Positions 8,760-17,863 of a stretch of 64,000 nt of DNA are shown one piece after another. Origin of the DNA: Dyadobacter sp. CY345 (GTDB lineage: Bacteria > Bacteroidota > Bacteroidia > Cytophagales > Spirosomataceae); assembly GCF_021502725.1 (NCBI RefSeq), contig NZ_JAKFFS010000003.1, positions 62,001 through 126,000 of the forward strand, given 5' to 3'. Below the pieces are notes generated by a model. That model did not search any database, was not told the origin of the DNA, and worked only from the letters and a program-made list of their open reading frames with translations. Position numbers and translations under genes: made by a program. Positions within the stretch are counted from its first letter, which is position 1. Each line of letters starts with the position of its first letter.

Positions 8760-8831
8760 TACGATTTAGTTCGTATCAAATGTCTACGAAAATATTCGTA
8801 TTTGCAAGAGTCTATTACGATTTTTTTCGTA
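8760..8831 (-). promoter_or_regulatory. Triple operator TACGA-N6-TCGTA and promoter of the blaI-like gene
   Basis: Three perfect inverted repeats TACGA-N6-TCGTA lie at 8760-8775, 8785-8800 and 8816-8831 (centre spacings 25 and 31 bases). Read on the minus strand, a TTG (8805-8807) and GACATTTG (8778-8785, one mismatch to TAnnTTTG) are separated by 19 bases and would be the -33 and -7 elements. The middle operator then fills the promoter spacer, the first overlaps the start of transcription, and the third lies just upstream. Confidence 0.75.
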
Positions 8832-8883
8832 CTTAACATAAAAATCAATTTTAATAATGTAAAATATTGATTTACAGATAAAT

Positions 8884-8918
8884 AAAAATGCCGGTAGAAT
8901 ATCTCTACTGGCATTTTT
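8884..8918. terminator. Intrinsic terminator downstream of dnaN
   Basis: The stem TGCCGGTAGA/TCTACTGGCA (8889-8898, 8904-8913; one G-U) is flanked by AAAAA and TTTTT. It works in both directions and lies between dnaN and the blaI-like promoter. Confidence 0.85.
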
Positions 8919-8964
8919 ATTTATTTTAACAAAATTAATATTTAAAATCTTGAAAATCAGGATC

Positions 8965-10089
8965 CTAAACGTAAGTATTCAACATGACCGGCATCACCAG
9001 CATAAGAATATCTTCATTTTCTTCCTGATCCACCGGAATAATTAAACCTGCACGGTTGGGTGCAGAAAGTTCGAAAGTGATGGTTTTGCTGGACAAGTTT
9101 CCAAGTACCTCAATAAGGAATTTCGCATTGAAACCAATTTCCATGGCATCACCGTTATATTCGCACATCAAACGTTCATTCGCTTCATTTGAGTAATCAA
9201 GATCTTCCGCAGAAATTACAAGATCATTCAGAGACATTTTCAAACGAACCTGGTGTGTGGTACGGTTTGAATAAATAGATATCCGCCGCAACGAGCTCAG
9301 AATTTCCATCCGGCCGATCGTCAATGTATTTGGATTGTTTGTTGGAATCGCGTTTTCATAATCCGGGAAACGCTCATCGATCAAACGACAGATCATACGG
9401 ATATTTCCAAAACTGAAAAATGCGTTTGAGGCAGTAAATTCAGCTTTTACAGGAACATCGTCAGAAGGCAGACAAGATTTAAGCAAATTTAAAGCCTTAC
9501 GCTGAATGATCATCGAAGTATCAACATCCGATTTGATATCAGAACGGCGATAGCGCACCAAACGGTGGCCATCAGTGGCTACAAATGTTGCATTTTCAAC
9601 ACCCATCTGAACAAAAACCCCTGTCATAGCAGGTCTCAGATCATCTGTACTGGTTGCAAACAATGTATTGGCGATGGCAGCTCCCAAGGCGGAAGAAGAC
9701 AGATCAACCGATTGTCCGCGGTTTACAGAAGGTGTTTTTGGGAAATCGATCGGGTTTTCGCCAGACAATTTATAACGTCCGTTATCCGAGATAATTTCTG
9801 TTCCGAAAGTCTCGCTATTTACCTGAAGCGTTATAGGTTGTTCAGGAAGTCCGCGCAATGTATCCAGCAACAGTTTTGCAGGAACAGCGATAGCGCCTTT
9901 CTCTGTGGATTCCACTTCAATTTCAGTAATCATAACCGTCTGCAAATCAGATGCAGTAACAGTCAGGCGATTACCTTCAAGGGAAAGTAAAAAATTTTCT
10001 AATATAGGTACGATAGGGTTCGTTGAAACGACACCATTAATTGCAGACAGTTGCTTGAGCAGTACCGATGACGAAACGACAAACTTCAT
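8965..10089 (-). CDS. dnaN: DNA polymerase III beta sliding clamp
   Basis: This 374-residue protein matches the bacterial beta clamp over its full length: the N-terminal MKFVVSSSVLLKQL, the conserved LPILENFLL-type strand near residues 27-36, TDGHRLVRYR near 170-180, FPDYENAIP near 240 and the C-terminal MPVML. The dimeric ring tethers DNA polymerase III to DNA. It lies downstream of gldG on the same strand, but a 111-base gap with its own predicted promoter and the terminator behind it suggest it is transcribed on its own. No dnaA or origin is nearby. Confidence 0.97.
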   Translation of the reverse strand: MKFVVSSSVLLKQLSAINGVVSTNPIVPILENFLLSLEGNRLTVTASDLQTVMITEIEVESTEKGAIAVPAKLLLDTLRGLPEQPITLQVNSETFGTEIISDNGRYKLSGENPIDFPKTPSVNRGQSVDLSSSALGAAIANTLFATSTDDLRPAMTGVFVQMGVENATFVATDGHRLVRYRRSDIKSDVDTSMIIQRKALNLLKSCLPSDDVPVKAEFTASNAFFSFGNIRMICRLIDERFPDYENAIPTNNPNTLTIGRMEILSSLRRISIYSNRTTHQVRLKMSLNDLVISAEDLDYSNEANERLMCEYNGDAMEIGFNAKFLIEVLGNLSSKTITFELSAPNRAGLIIPVDQEENEDILMLVMPVMLNTYV

Positions 10090-10162
10090 AATTCGTGACG
10101 GAAGTAGTTAATTAAAAAATATAAAAAATCCAGGCAGGTCCGGAAATCTGTCTGGTAGGGAA

Positions 10163-10170
10163 CAAAAGTA
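10163..10170 (-). promoter_or_regulatory. Candidate -7 box for dnaN
   Basis: On the minus strand the sequence reads TACTTTTG, an exact TAnnTTTG match, 73 bases upstream of the dnaN ATG. Confidence 0.5.
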
Positions 10171-10200
10171 AGAAAAAAAACGTACTCTGCCGACTTATTA

Positions 10201-11853
10201 TCAGGCAAATTTACGCTTGCGGATATAGTAGCGGATTGCACCAAAAATACCTAGCAAAACCAGCGGCAACAGCAGGTTCAGTGCCTGCCAGAATTTCTTG
10301 TCTTTATGCACAGCAATCTTGTCCAGAGCCCGGATACTGATCTGTTTACTCCGTGAATTGATGATCCCGTTTTCGTCTGTCATATAATCCAGCGCGTGCA
10401 TAACGAAATCTTTATTGCCAAAAATATTGGTTGAAGCGCGGTCGTAACCTAGTGGAAGCGGCGTATTTCTGCGGTAATCAAAGTCATTCACAACAACGTC
10501 GCCATCAGCACAAATAATAATTTTCCCCTGCCCTGTTGACTTGAAAGTTTTGGAACGCGGATCGTTTGGTAAAATCCTGTTTTCAAAAAGCGAATTAAAA
10601 GAACCTTCTAAAAGAACGGCTGCCAATTTTACTCCACCTTTGTATTCAGAAGGATCGGGTTGCTGACGCGCTTCGTTATAGCCAACCAAAGCAGGCGTAT
10701 TAACAAGATTTGTATACGGCGAAGTCATCAAAAGCGGAGTTTTATGAATTCCTGGTGCGCCTCCTACCGTATCCAGAGAACTTAAAAACCGGGAATAAAC
10801 GGCATCCGTATTTCTGGTAATAGGACTTGGGCCAAAATTATTCAGTATAGGAAAAAACCGCCAGGGAACAGCTTTGATCTCGGGTTCATCACCCATATTT
10901 CCAACGTTCATTGGAATTGTTGCTGAATTTAAATCCTTTACGAGATTATTATTGATCCGTACTCCCCATTTGAAAAAGAGATCATTCAGGTTTAAATCAA
11001 GCGGTTGTACATAATTTCCTTCCAGACTTACACTATCCACTTTGGCACCGTCAACAAAAAAAAGTGCTTTGCCACCTCCGATCACGTATTGATCCAGTTT
11101 ATATTTTTCTTCCTCAGAAAACGGAACATCAGGTTTTAAAATCATCAAAGCATCCAGTCCTTCATAAGTTTCAGGATCATTGACTACCATGAATACATCA
11201 TAACTTTGCTGCATGGTGGCGATCAGATCGCTGAGCCTCGCCGGGGAAAGTTTTTGGGTATGATTTACAAGTAGACCAACTTTCTTTTTAGCGGGATTAT
11301 CAAGCACGCGAATCGCGGAAGCCAATTGGAATTCTACGTTTTCGTAAGATTGATTTAGCTGCTCTTCCGGAGAGCTGCTTTTATTTCCTTTCAAAAGCTG
11401 AACTGGAATCCCAAGCGTGTCAGCCTGAACGATGGCTCCCGGAAAAATCAGTTTTTCCGTACGTTTTCCATCTTCGTTGGCAAAAAGATTTGTCGGCGTT
11501 AATCCGCGATCAACCAGATTTTGATATTGTTTTTTCCGTTCGTCTTCGGTCGCTGCGTCAGAAGGATCCGAGAATTGAAATGATAAATGTCCGTTGGAAT
11601 AAGTTTTAAATTCTTCAAGTGTTTCGCGGGTAGCACTTTCCAGACGTTCAAAACCAGGAGGAAAATCACCGGAAAGGTAGACGTTCACGATTACGTCTTT
11701 GTCCAGATTGCTTAATAACTGCTTGGTTGCGTCAGAAATGGTATATCGCTTATCTTCTGTCAAATCCCAGCGGAAAAAGAACAGCGAAGCCAGCCAGTTG
11801 AGTCCGGCCAGGATGATCAATACAAATAAGTATCTGAAAATTGTTTTTTTCAT
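10201..11853 (-). CDS. gldG: Gliding-motility ABC transporter auxiliary protein GldG
   Basis: This 550-residue protein has one N-terminal membrane helix (about residues 5-27), a large extracytoplasmic domain of the ABC-type transport-system family seen in GldG (with TISDATKQLL and the VNVYLSGDFPPGF strand), and a C-terminal membrane helix before a Lys/Arg tail. In Flavobacterium, GldA, GldF and GldG form an ABC complex linked to gliding. I place the start at the ATG at 11853 (MKKTIFRYLF), since the preceding nine codons carry no signal-like character. GldF is normally encoded directly upstream but is not in this window, where a DUF1080 gene occupies that place. A TATTTTTG box at 11878-11885 could be its promoter. 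Confidence 0.9.
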   Translation of the reverse strand: MKKTIFRYLFVLIILAGLNWLASLFFFRWDLTEDKRYTISDATKQLLSNLDKDVIVNVYLSGDFPPGFERLESATRETLEEFKTYSNGHLSFQFSDPSDAATEDERKKQYQNLVDRGLTPTNLFANEDGKRTEKLIFPGAIVQADTLGIPVQLLKGNKSSSPEEQLNQSYENVEFQLASAIRVLDNPAKKKVGLLVNHTQKLSPARLSDLIATMQQSYDVFMVVNDPETYEGLDALMILKPDVPFSEEEKYKLDQYVIGGGKALFFVDGAKVDSVSLEGNYVQPLDLNLNDLFFKWGVRINNNLVKDLNSATIPMNVGNMGDEPEIKAVPWRFFPILNNFGPSPITRNTDAVYSRFLSSLDTVGGAPGIHKTPLLMTSPYTNLVNTPALVGYNEARQQPDPSEYKGGVKLAAVLLEGSFNSLFENRILPNDPRSKTFKSTGQGKIIICADGDVVVNDFDYRRNTPLPLGYDRASTNIFGNKDFVMHALDYMTDENGIINSRSKQISIRALDKIAVHKDKKFWQALNLLLPLVLLGIFGAIRYYIRKRKFA

Positions 11854-11917
11854 GAAGCAGTAACGCCCGTTTTTCAGCAAAAATATAAAAACTAAACGGA
11901 GTTATCGCGGCAGGCGA

Positions 11918-12811
11918 TTATTTCTTGTATTTACAGCTTTTATTATCAGCCGATTGGTAGTATGATTTGTAGTTGGAAGCTTTGGGATCCATACATCCTT
12001 GCAGATTCAGGATTTCGATATCTTTAAAATCAATCGGGTGACTTTCAGCCTGTAAGGCAATATAACCGCTGGTTAATGGCGTCCCATCTTTTTTGATCCA
12101 TTCTTCGGCATTGCTGAAATGTCCGGCCTTGAAATCGTGATCTTTTCCTACATAACCACCGCCGATTTTAGGTTTGGTAAATGTAAAAACAACATCACCA
12201 TTGATGATATGATGAACAATAGAATCGCCCAGAACAATTGCCTCGGCAGAAACCCACTGATCACCATCATAAGTTTTGGAAGTGGAATTGATACAATGTG
12301 CCTGATCGATTTTGCCATTAACCTCAACGATTGTACCCGGCGTACAAAGATTTCCTGTGGTGCGTTCTCCGGCATTCAATCCTCCTAAATATTGCATTTC
12401 CAGGGAAACGGGGAAATCCTGATTAAGTCCTAAGCTGGCAGCAGACTGTGAATGAAGCATAATTCCACTATTGCGAACATTCCAGGAAGCCCCGCCCGGA
12501 ACCTGATTTCCTGTAAAACGATATTTCAAACGTAAACGGTAATGAGAATATGGTTTGTTATAATAGATGTGGCCATATTCTGTGCTGAAAGTTTTGTATT
12601 CCTTATAATTCACCCGGATCATGCCGTCCTCGACGATGAAGGTGTTTTTATAATTGTCGTTGACCTTGTGTCCTGCTATTTTAATATCCCAATTTTTCAG
12701 ATCCTTTCCATTAAATAAGGATTGCCACTCTTCTTTGTCAGGGTTATTTTGGGCGAAGGTCGTGTAGGAAAGTAGAAGGAAAAGAGATAGAAATTTGCAG
12801 AATTTGGGCAT
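11918..12811 (-). CDS. Secreted DUF1080 (3-keto-disaccharide hydrolase-like) protein
   Basis: The 297-residue product has a signal peptide (MPKFCKFLSLFLLLSYTTFA) and one DUF1080 lectin/laminarinase-like jelly roll, recognised by EWQSLFNGKDLKNWDIKIAG at the start and the YIALQAESHPIDFKDIEIL end strand. A Cys-containing C-terminal segment (GCMDPKASNY, then KSCKYKK) follows. DUF1080 proteins include 3-keto-disaccharide hydrolases and many uncharacterised periplasmic glycan-binding or hydrolysing proteins. The start at 12811 is chosen because it gives the signal peptide directly, and a longer frame from 12874 only adds non-signal residues. Upstream lies a four-hairpin repeat module. Confidence 0.85.
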   Translation of the reverse strand: MPKFCKFLSLFLLLSYTTFAQNNPDKEEWQSLFNGKDLKNWDIKIAGHKVNDNYKNTFIVEDGMIRVNYKEYKTFSTEYGHIYYNKPYSHYRLRLKYRFTGNQVPGGASWNVRNSGIMLHSQSAASLGLNQDFPVSLEMQYLGGLNAGERTTGNLCTPGTIVEVNGKIDQAHCINSTSKTYDGDQWVSAEAIVLGDSIVHHIINGDVVFTFTKPKIGGGYVGKDHDFKAGHFSNAEEWIKKDGTPLTSGYIALQAESHPIDFKDIEILNLQGCMDPKASNYKSYYQSADNKSCKYKK

Positions 12812-12892
12812 AATCGAATATTGTTTGTTTCGAAAAGGTAATGAACTAACTTTCCTACTGGAAAATGTCAGCAATTAAGATTGATCTTGACC

Positions 12893-13041
12893 GGCTCAAT
12901 AGAACCTCCTGTTTATAGAGAGCTCGTTAATCGATAATTCCCTGGCTCCATCGGAGCCTCCGTATATTTCAAGGAAACTCCAAAAGGAGTTATATTGATG
13001 CCGAGATACTTCGGGCTATAAACAGGATGCCCTTACCGGGC
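12893..13041. repeat. Mini-hairpin module, subfamily 1, copy A
   Basis: In order it contains a degenerate hairpin 3 (12893-12906), CCTGTTTATAG (12908-12918), hairpin 4 GGCTCCATCGGAGCC (12944-12958), hairpin 1 AACTCCAAAAGGAGTT (12976-12991), CTATAAACAGG (13016-13026) and hairpin 2 GCCCTTACCGGGC (13029-13041). The cyclic order is that of the tandem array at 18.3-19.2 kb, but several stems use different bases while still pairing. Confidence 0.85.
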
Positions 13042-13065
13042 GCTTGTCAAAATACAATAGTGATT

Positions 13066-13290
13066 ATGAAGCAAGAACCACAAGTGCCGGAATTATTACA
13101 GGAAGCTTTCAATCGTTTTTCTACTTTGGAAACCGAAGAAGAAAAGGCGGAGTTTTGGAAGGAGTTGGCTAAAAATACAAGTGGATTTTCACCTGAAATT
13201 CTTAACCAACTTTTATTGGATGGAGTATTAAATTTATCAAAAAGGGTAAAAGCCCTGCACCAAACGGTGAAAGAAAAAACGCCCGCCTGA
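13066..13290 (+). CDS. Small conserved-looking acidic helical protein, unknown function
   Basis: This 74-residue protein is predicted to be all-helical and charged: MKQEPQVPELLQEAF, then a KAEFWKELAKN stretch, then LNLSKRVKALHQTV. The start at 13066 is preferred, because the upstream in-frame start at 13027 lies inside the repeat module. Its stop codon directly abuts the stop of the RNase R gene on the opposite strand (no base between). I do not recognise a family. Its real-gene status rests on codon-like composition and placement. Confidence 0.6.
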   Translation: MKQEPQVPELLQEAFNRFSTLETEEEKAEFWKELAKNTSGFSPEILNQLLLDGVLNLSKRVKALHQTVKEKTPA

Positions 13291-15675
13291 CTATCTCCTT
13301 TTTCTCCGCTGTTTATCTTTTGGAGCCGCCGTTGAAAGCTTGCTTCTTCTCGAAGAAGATGGTTTCCCGGAATCTCTTGAAGAAGATCCACGGGAACTTC
13401 GCCCGCTTTTTTCATCAAACCCACCACCATTTCGGGAACGGCTGGATGATGTGTGACCGGCCAGATACAGATCCATACTTCTGCGCGCCAGATTTGTATC
13501 TTTTACCTGCACTTTGACAGCATCGCCGAAGGTGTAAATCTTTTTTGTCGACTGTCCGATCAGGCGGTAATTTTCCTTGTCATAGTCGTAATAATCATCA
13601 CCTAAATCCGTCATTCTTACCAAACCTTCAGAAGCCGTTTCTGTTATTTCAACAAAAATTCCGAACTCGGTTACGCCGGTAATGATACCATCAAAAACAC
13701 GATCTTTATCCATCGTGCTCATGAATTCTACCTGCTTGTATTTTATTGAAGCACGTTCCGCATCAGAGGCAAGTCTCTCACGTTCAGACGAATGTTTGCA
13801 GGCTTCTTCATACGGATCGTCATTTACATTTTCGCCCCCGTTTAAGTAATGCTGTAATAGACGATGCGCCATCACATCAGGATACCTGCGGATTGGTGAA
13901 GTAAAGTGTGTATATCTTTTGAATGCAAGTCCAAAGTGACCCAGATCTTCAACGCTATATCGCGCTTTCGCCATCGTTCTCACAGCCAAAGATTCGATCA
14001 GGTTTTGTTCCGGTTTTCCTGCCACGTCCTGTAACATACTGTTCATGGATTTCGCAATCATTTTCTCATCGTCCACTTCCAGTTCATGTCCAAGTCTGGC
14101 AACAAATGCAGCAAATGTTTTCAAACGATCTGCATCGGGTGCTTCGTGTATACGATAGATCATCGTATTTTTATCCGGCCCTTTGGAAAGAGAATAGACA
14201 AATTCAGCAACCCGTTTATTCGCCAGAAGCATAAACTCTTCAATAAGCTTATGCGAATCGTGACGTTCTTTTTGATAAACACCAAGCGGTTTTCCATTTT
14301 CATCCAGACGGAAACGTACTTCGGCAGTTTCGAAATTGATCGCTCCGTTTTTAAAACGTTCTTTCCGAAGAATTTTGGCGATACCGTTCAGCAACGTCAA
14401 TTCATTTGGATAATCACCTTGGTTGGTATCCAAAACCTGCTGCGCTTCTTCATACGAATAGCGGCGTTCGGAATGGATAACTGTTCTTCCAAACCATTCT
14501 TTTAAAATTTCCCCTTTCGGATTTAATTCAAAAATAGCTGAAAAAGCCAAACGGTCTTCATTTGGGCGCAGTGAACACAGATTATTCGACAACTTTTCAG
14601 GAAGCATCGGCACAGTACGATCTACCAGATATACCGAAGTAGCGCGACGGAATGCTTCTTTTTCCAGCTCCGTTCCCGGGCGCACATAATGCGATACGTC
14701 AGCGATATGCACGCCAACTTCCACATTTCCCTCGTCCAGATAACGCACCGAAAGCGCATCATCAAAATCTTTTGCGTCAACCGGATCAATCGTAAAAGTT
14801 AAAGTCGCGCGCATATCGCGGCGCTTCAAAATCTCTTCTTTTGAAATGGTATCCGGAATTTTCTGAGCCTCTTTTTCAACAGATTCAGGGAATTCGTATG
14901 GCAAGCCAAATTCAGCCAGGATAGCATGCATTTCTACATCGTTTTCTCCTGCCTGTCCTAAAACATGCACAACTTCACCTTCCGGCTGCCGGGTTCTCGT
15001 CGGCCAGGTAATCATTTTGATAATCACCTTGTCGCCATTCGAAGCACCGTGAAGCTGCTCCGGTTCCACGAAAATCGGGTCAAATAATTTTTTATGATCA
15101 GGCTGAACCACAGCATATTTCGGCCATACTTCAATAATCCCGACGATTTCTTTTTGTGATCTTTCAACGATTTCAACAACACGGCCTTCCACTCTGGTTT
15201 TTCCAGAATCTCCGCGGCTCGTTTGTTGTCTTCTTCCTGATTTGGAAAGGATCTGAACCTTCACGATATCACCATCCCAGGCGCCGTTCAGCAATTCAGT
15301 TTCCACATATATATCATCCGGCCGACCTTCAATGATCACAAAAGCAAAACCTTTGTTTACGCGATCGACGCGGCCAACCAGACCCGGATCGGCCTGTGGT
15401 TTGTTAGGAGCGGCTGTAAACGTCCCGTCCACATTAGAACGGATCTGGCCGGATTCCTGAAGTTCGTGTAAAATCTCGTTAAAAAGCGCACGGACCTTCC
15501 GGTCTTCGACGCCAAAATGCGCGTGTACATCAAAAGGACGAAAGGAATGTTCACTATTTAAATCGAAAAAAGCGGCAATATCTGCTTTCAAACTATCTAT
15601 ATAGGAAACAATGCCATGCGGCGCTTTGACTATTTTGTTTTCTTTAAATTCTTTATTTGGTTTTTTCTCTCTCAT
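13291..15675 (-). CDS. rnr: Ribonuclease R
   Basis: The 794-residue protein has the RNase II/R layout: an N-terminal winged-helix region, two cold-shock domains (GLVGRVDRVNKGFAFV near residue 98 onward), the RNB catalytic domain with TIDPVDAKDFDDA near 290-305 carrying the metal-binding Asp residues, FTSPIRRYPDVMAHR near 590-605, an S1 domain (DGIITGVTEFGIFV), and a Ser/Arg/Lys-rich basic tail. It degrades structured RNA 3' to 5' processively. The tail is typical of RNase R rather than RNase II. It is convergent with a small gene that ends at the adjacent base. Confidence 0.96.
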   Translation of the reverse strand: MREKKPNKEFKENKIVKAPHGIVSYIDSLKADIAAFFDLNSEHSFRPFDVHAHFGVEDRKVRALFNEILHELQESGQIRSNVDGTFTAAPNKPQADPGLVGRVDRVNKGFAFVIIEGRPDDIYVETELLNGAWDGDIVKVQILSKSGRRQQTSRGDSGKTRVEGRVVEIVERSQKEIVGIIEVWPKYAVVQPDHKKLFDPIFVEPEQLHGASNGDKVIIKMITWPTRTRQPEGEVVHVLGQAGENDVEMHAILAEFGLPYEFPESVEKEAQKIPDTISKEEILKRRDMRATLTFTIDPVDAKDFDDALSVRYLDEGNVEVGVHIADVSHYVRPGTELEKEAFRRATSVYLVDRTVPMLPEKLSNNLCSLRPNEDRLAFSAIFELNPKGEILKEWFGRTVIHSERRYSYEEAQQVLDTNQGDYPNELTLLNGIAKILRKERFKNGAINFETAEVRFRLDENGKPLGVYQKERHDSHKLIEEFMLLANKRVAEFVYSLSKGPDKNTMIYRIHEAPDADRLKTFAAFVARLGHELEVDDEKMIAKSMNSMLQDVAGKPEQNLIESLAVRTMAKARYSVEDLGHFGLAFKRYTHFTSPIRRYPDVMAHRLLQHYLNGGENVNDDPYEEACKHSSERERLASDAERASIKYKQVEFMSTMDKDRVFDGIITGVTEFGIFVEITETASEGLVRMTDLGDDYYDYDKENYRLIGQSTKKIYTFGDAVKVQVKDTNLARRSMDLYLAGHTSSSRSRNGGGFDEKSGRSSRGSSSRDSGKPSSSRRSKLSTAAPKDKQRRKRR

Positions 15676-15735
15676 GAAGTTTATGAGTAATTGTTGTTTA
15701 AGGAAGGTGGAATAATCATCTTATTAAACATCGAT

Positions 15736-16470
15736 TTATTCCACTCTTGTAATATTTTCAGTGCTTACCGGCTGAAAGGAATGCATCCTTAGATATAATT
15801 GTGCCAGCACAACCACGTCTTCTCTGCAATATCGGCAAATTTTTTCGAGATTGTTTTCCTCGTAATAAACGCGCGTGACCTGATCGCCGCTCATTTCATT
15901 TTTGCTGCCGGGAATATCAAAAACCGCAGCCAGCAAATCGAGCGAAGTATAACTCTTGTAATCACCGAATTTCCAGAGTTCCATGGTATCCTGATGCAGG
16001 ATTTCCCAGGGTTTTTTACCCGCAATCTGCAATGCTTTTGGAATTTCAATGCCCAGGATCAGCATACGGCGACAAAGAAACGGGAAGTCAAATTCTCTGC
16101 CATTATGTGCGCAAAGAATTAATTGCTCTGCCGGATATTTTTCTATTAATGCTTTAAATTCAAGCAAAAGCTTACCCTCATCTTCGCCGGAGAAGCTGCG
16201 GACTTTGAAGGCTATCTCATTATTTTCATCCCAATAGAAAGCACCGAAAGCGATGCATACAATCTTGCCGAATTCTGCATATATGGCACTCCGGTCATAA
16301 AAATATTCTTCATTGGACACACTCTCATCACCTTTTCTCAGCGTGGTCGCTTTCTTGTCCCAAAGCTTTTGCATCCGCTCTGGAAGCTGTTCATACGAAG
16401 CGTATCCTGCTACGGTTTCAATGTCGAGAAGAAGGAAATTTTTTGCCTTGCGGCGAAATTCATCTGTCAT
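15736..16470 (-). CDS. PolB-like 3'-5' exonuclease
   Basis: The 244-residue protein shows the DEDD exonuclease signature: LLLDIETVAG (Asp16, Glu18), AHNGREFDFPFLCRRM (second Asp) and ICRYCREDVVVLAQLYL (Exo III, with Asp before the terminal helix). It belongs to the predicted 3'-5' exonuclease family related to the proofreading domain of family B polymerases but without a polymerase domain. Likely roles are DNA or RNA trimming in the cytoplasm. It lies between the gene at 16491 and rnr on the minus strand and may be read with one or both. Confidence 0.85.
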   Translation of the reverse strand: MTDEFRRKAKNFLLLDIETVAGYASYEQLPERMQKLWDKKATTLRKGDESVSNEEYFYDRSAIYAEFGKIVCIAFGAFYWDENNEIAFKVRSFSGEDEGKLLLEFKALIEKYPAEQLILCAHNGREFDFPFLCRRMLILGIEIPKALQIAGKKPWEILHQDTMELWKFGDYKSYTSLDLLAAVFDIPGSKNEMSGDQVTRVYYEENNLEKICRYCREDVVVLAQLYLRMHSFQPVSTENITRVE

Positions 16471-16490
16471 AGTGTGTTATTGATTATCCG

Positions 16491-16904
16491 CTAGTCGTGC
16501 AGGACGCCCTCCAGTCCCAGCGGCTCGATTTCAATGATATTGTCCTCCACGATACTGTCCGGTACGAAAATAAACTTTTTATCGTAAATCTGATTTCCAA
16601 GGAAATAGCTGATCCAGAACTCGTTATTCAGGTGGAAAACTTCCGGCATAATCGGTTCAACTACGACATGATCCTGCGCCTTGATTTCCGGGAAAAAGTG
16701 ACGCAAAGTTGACGTTTTTATTCCTGCATTTTCACCCGATTCGGTATTTCCATATCCTTTGGAAGTAACAAAAACGCCGGTGATCGGCTGATTATTTTTA
16801 TTGAGCACAATGACATTCCACTCGGCCTCATTTAATTCGTTTATTTTACGAACAATAGCAACCTTCACACCTTCCACCGGATGAAATATAATATCCTTCT
16901 TCAT
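16491..16904 (-). CDS. Conserved hypothetical protein between lipB and the exonuclease gene
   Basis: This 137-residue acidic, beta-rich protein has no signal peptide. Features include a WNVIVLNKNNQPITGVFVTSKGYG stretch shortened here to its core WNVIVLN and VFVTSKGYG, an FFPEIKAQD segment and a closing IEIEPLGLEG. Similar short proteins occur in Bacteroidota genomes and are sometimes mislabelled as a phenylalanyl-tRNA synthetase subunit. No synthetase motif is visible here. It lies 15 bases after lipB and 20 before the exonuclease gene, consistent with one lipB-hyp-exo operon. Function unknown. Confidence 0.7.
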   Translation of the reverse strand: MKKDIIFHPVEGVKVAIVRKINELNEAEWNVIVLNKNNQPITGVFVTSKGYGNTESGENAGIKTSTLRHFFPEIKAQDHVVVEPIMPEVFHLNNEFWISYFLGNQIYDKKFIFVPDSIVEDNIIEIEPLGLEGVLHD

Positions 16905-16919
16905 TCTTTTTCTAAATGC

Positions 16920-17672
16920 TTAATTTTCTAAAATATCTGTTTTTGAATAATATAGATTTGTCCAGTTCATTTCAAAAAGACTACCTAAATGATTTTTCAG
17001 ACGTGACGAAACTTCATCAAAGTCGACTTCGTGACCAAGTTCCTGAGAAATCGACGTAACGGCTTTGTCTTCGATCCCGCAAGGAACGATGTTTCCAAAG
17101 AAGGCCAGATCCGTGTTTACATTTAAGGCAAAACCGTGCATCGTAACCCAACGGCTCGCTTTTACACCCATTGCACAAATTTTTCTTGGCTTTTTCTGTT
17201 CAACAAAGTCCAGCCATACCCCCGTCAATCCGCTGATCCTTCCTGCCATGATATCATAATCGGCCAGGGTAAGAATGATCGCTTCTTCCAGCGTCCGCAT
17301 ATATTTATGAATATCTGTGAAAAAATTGTCAAGATCAAGAATCGGGTATCCAACCAGCTGACCCGGACCATGATAAGTAATGTCTCCGCCACGATTGATT
17401 TTGTAAAATTTCGCCTGTTTTTGGCTCAGATCTTCTTCATTCAGTAACAAATGATCCAGTTTGCCACTTTTTCCCAGAGTATAAACATGCGGATGTTCAC
17501 AGAAAATTACACGGTTTGGTGTAATTAATTGTTCGTCAGCCGGAAGTGAACGGTTTTGCGTTTTTATCGAAAGCGTCTCCGCAAAAAGTTTCTCCTGGTA
17601 ATCCCAGGCCTCCTGATAATCGATCAGACCTAAATTCTGGAATTCTGCTTGTTTACTAATGAGGGTATTCAT
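16920..17672 (-). CDS. lipB: Octanoyl-[ACP]:protein N-octanoyltransferase
   Basis: The 250-residue LipB protein has the diagnostic RGGDITYHGPGQLVGYP (residues 94-110), the GVKASRWVTMHGFALN block with Lys171, and the acyl-thioester nucleophile Cys198 in VPCGI. It transfers octanoate from acyl carrier protein to lipoyl domains of 2-oxoacid dehydrogenases and the glycine cleavage H protein, the first step of de novo lipoylation. lipA is not in the window. It is divergent from the YraN gene and leads the probable operon running down to 15736. Confidence 0.95.
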   Translation of the reverse strand: MNTLISKQAEFQNLGLIDYQEAWDYQEKLFAETLSIKTQNRSLPADEQLITPNRVIFCEHPHVYTLGKSGKLDHLLLNEEDLSQKQAKFYKINRGGDITYHGPGQLVGYPILDLDNFFTDIHKYMRTLEEAIILTLADYDIMAGRISGLTGVWLDFVEQKKPRKICAMGVKASRWVTMHGFALNVNTDLAFFGNIVPCGIEDKAVTSISQELGHEVDFDEVSSRLKNHLGSLFEMNWTNLYYSKTDILEN

Positions 17673-17863
17673 GTCTGAAGAAAATCAATTTGATCACGGA
17701 AAATATCAAATCAAATGGTTTGAAACAAATTACGCCTTTCCGGCTGTGGAAAATCAATGTCTTATAATGCTTGTCTAATCGAAGATCGATTAAAACACAT
17801 AATCGATTTGGAATTTCTTTTACTTACTATACAATAACACTATTTTGTACTAAAAATGTTCGA

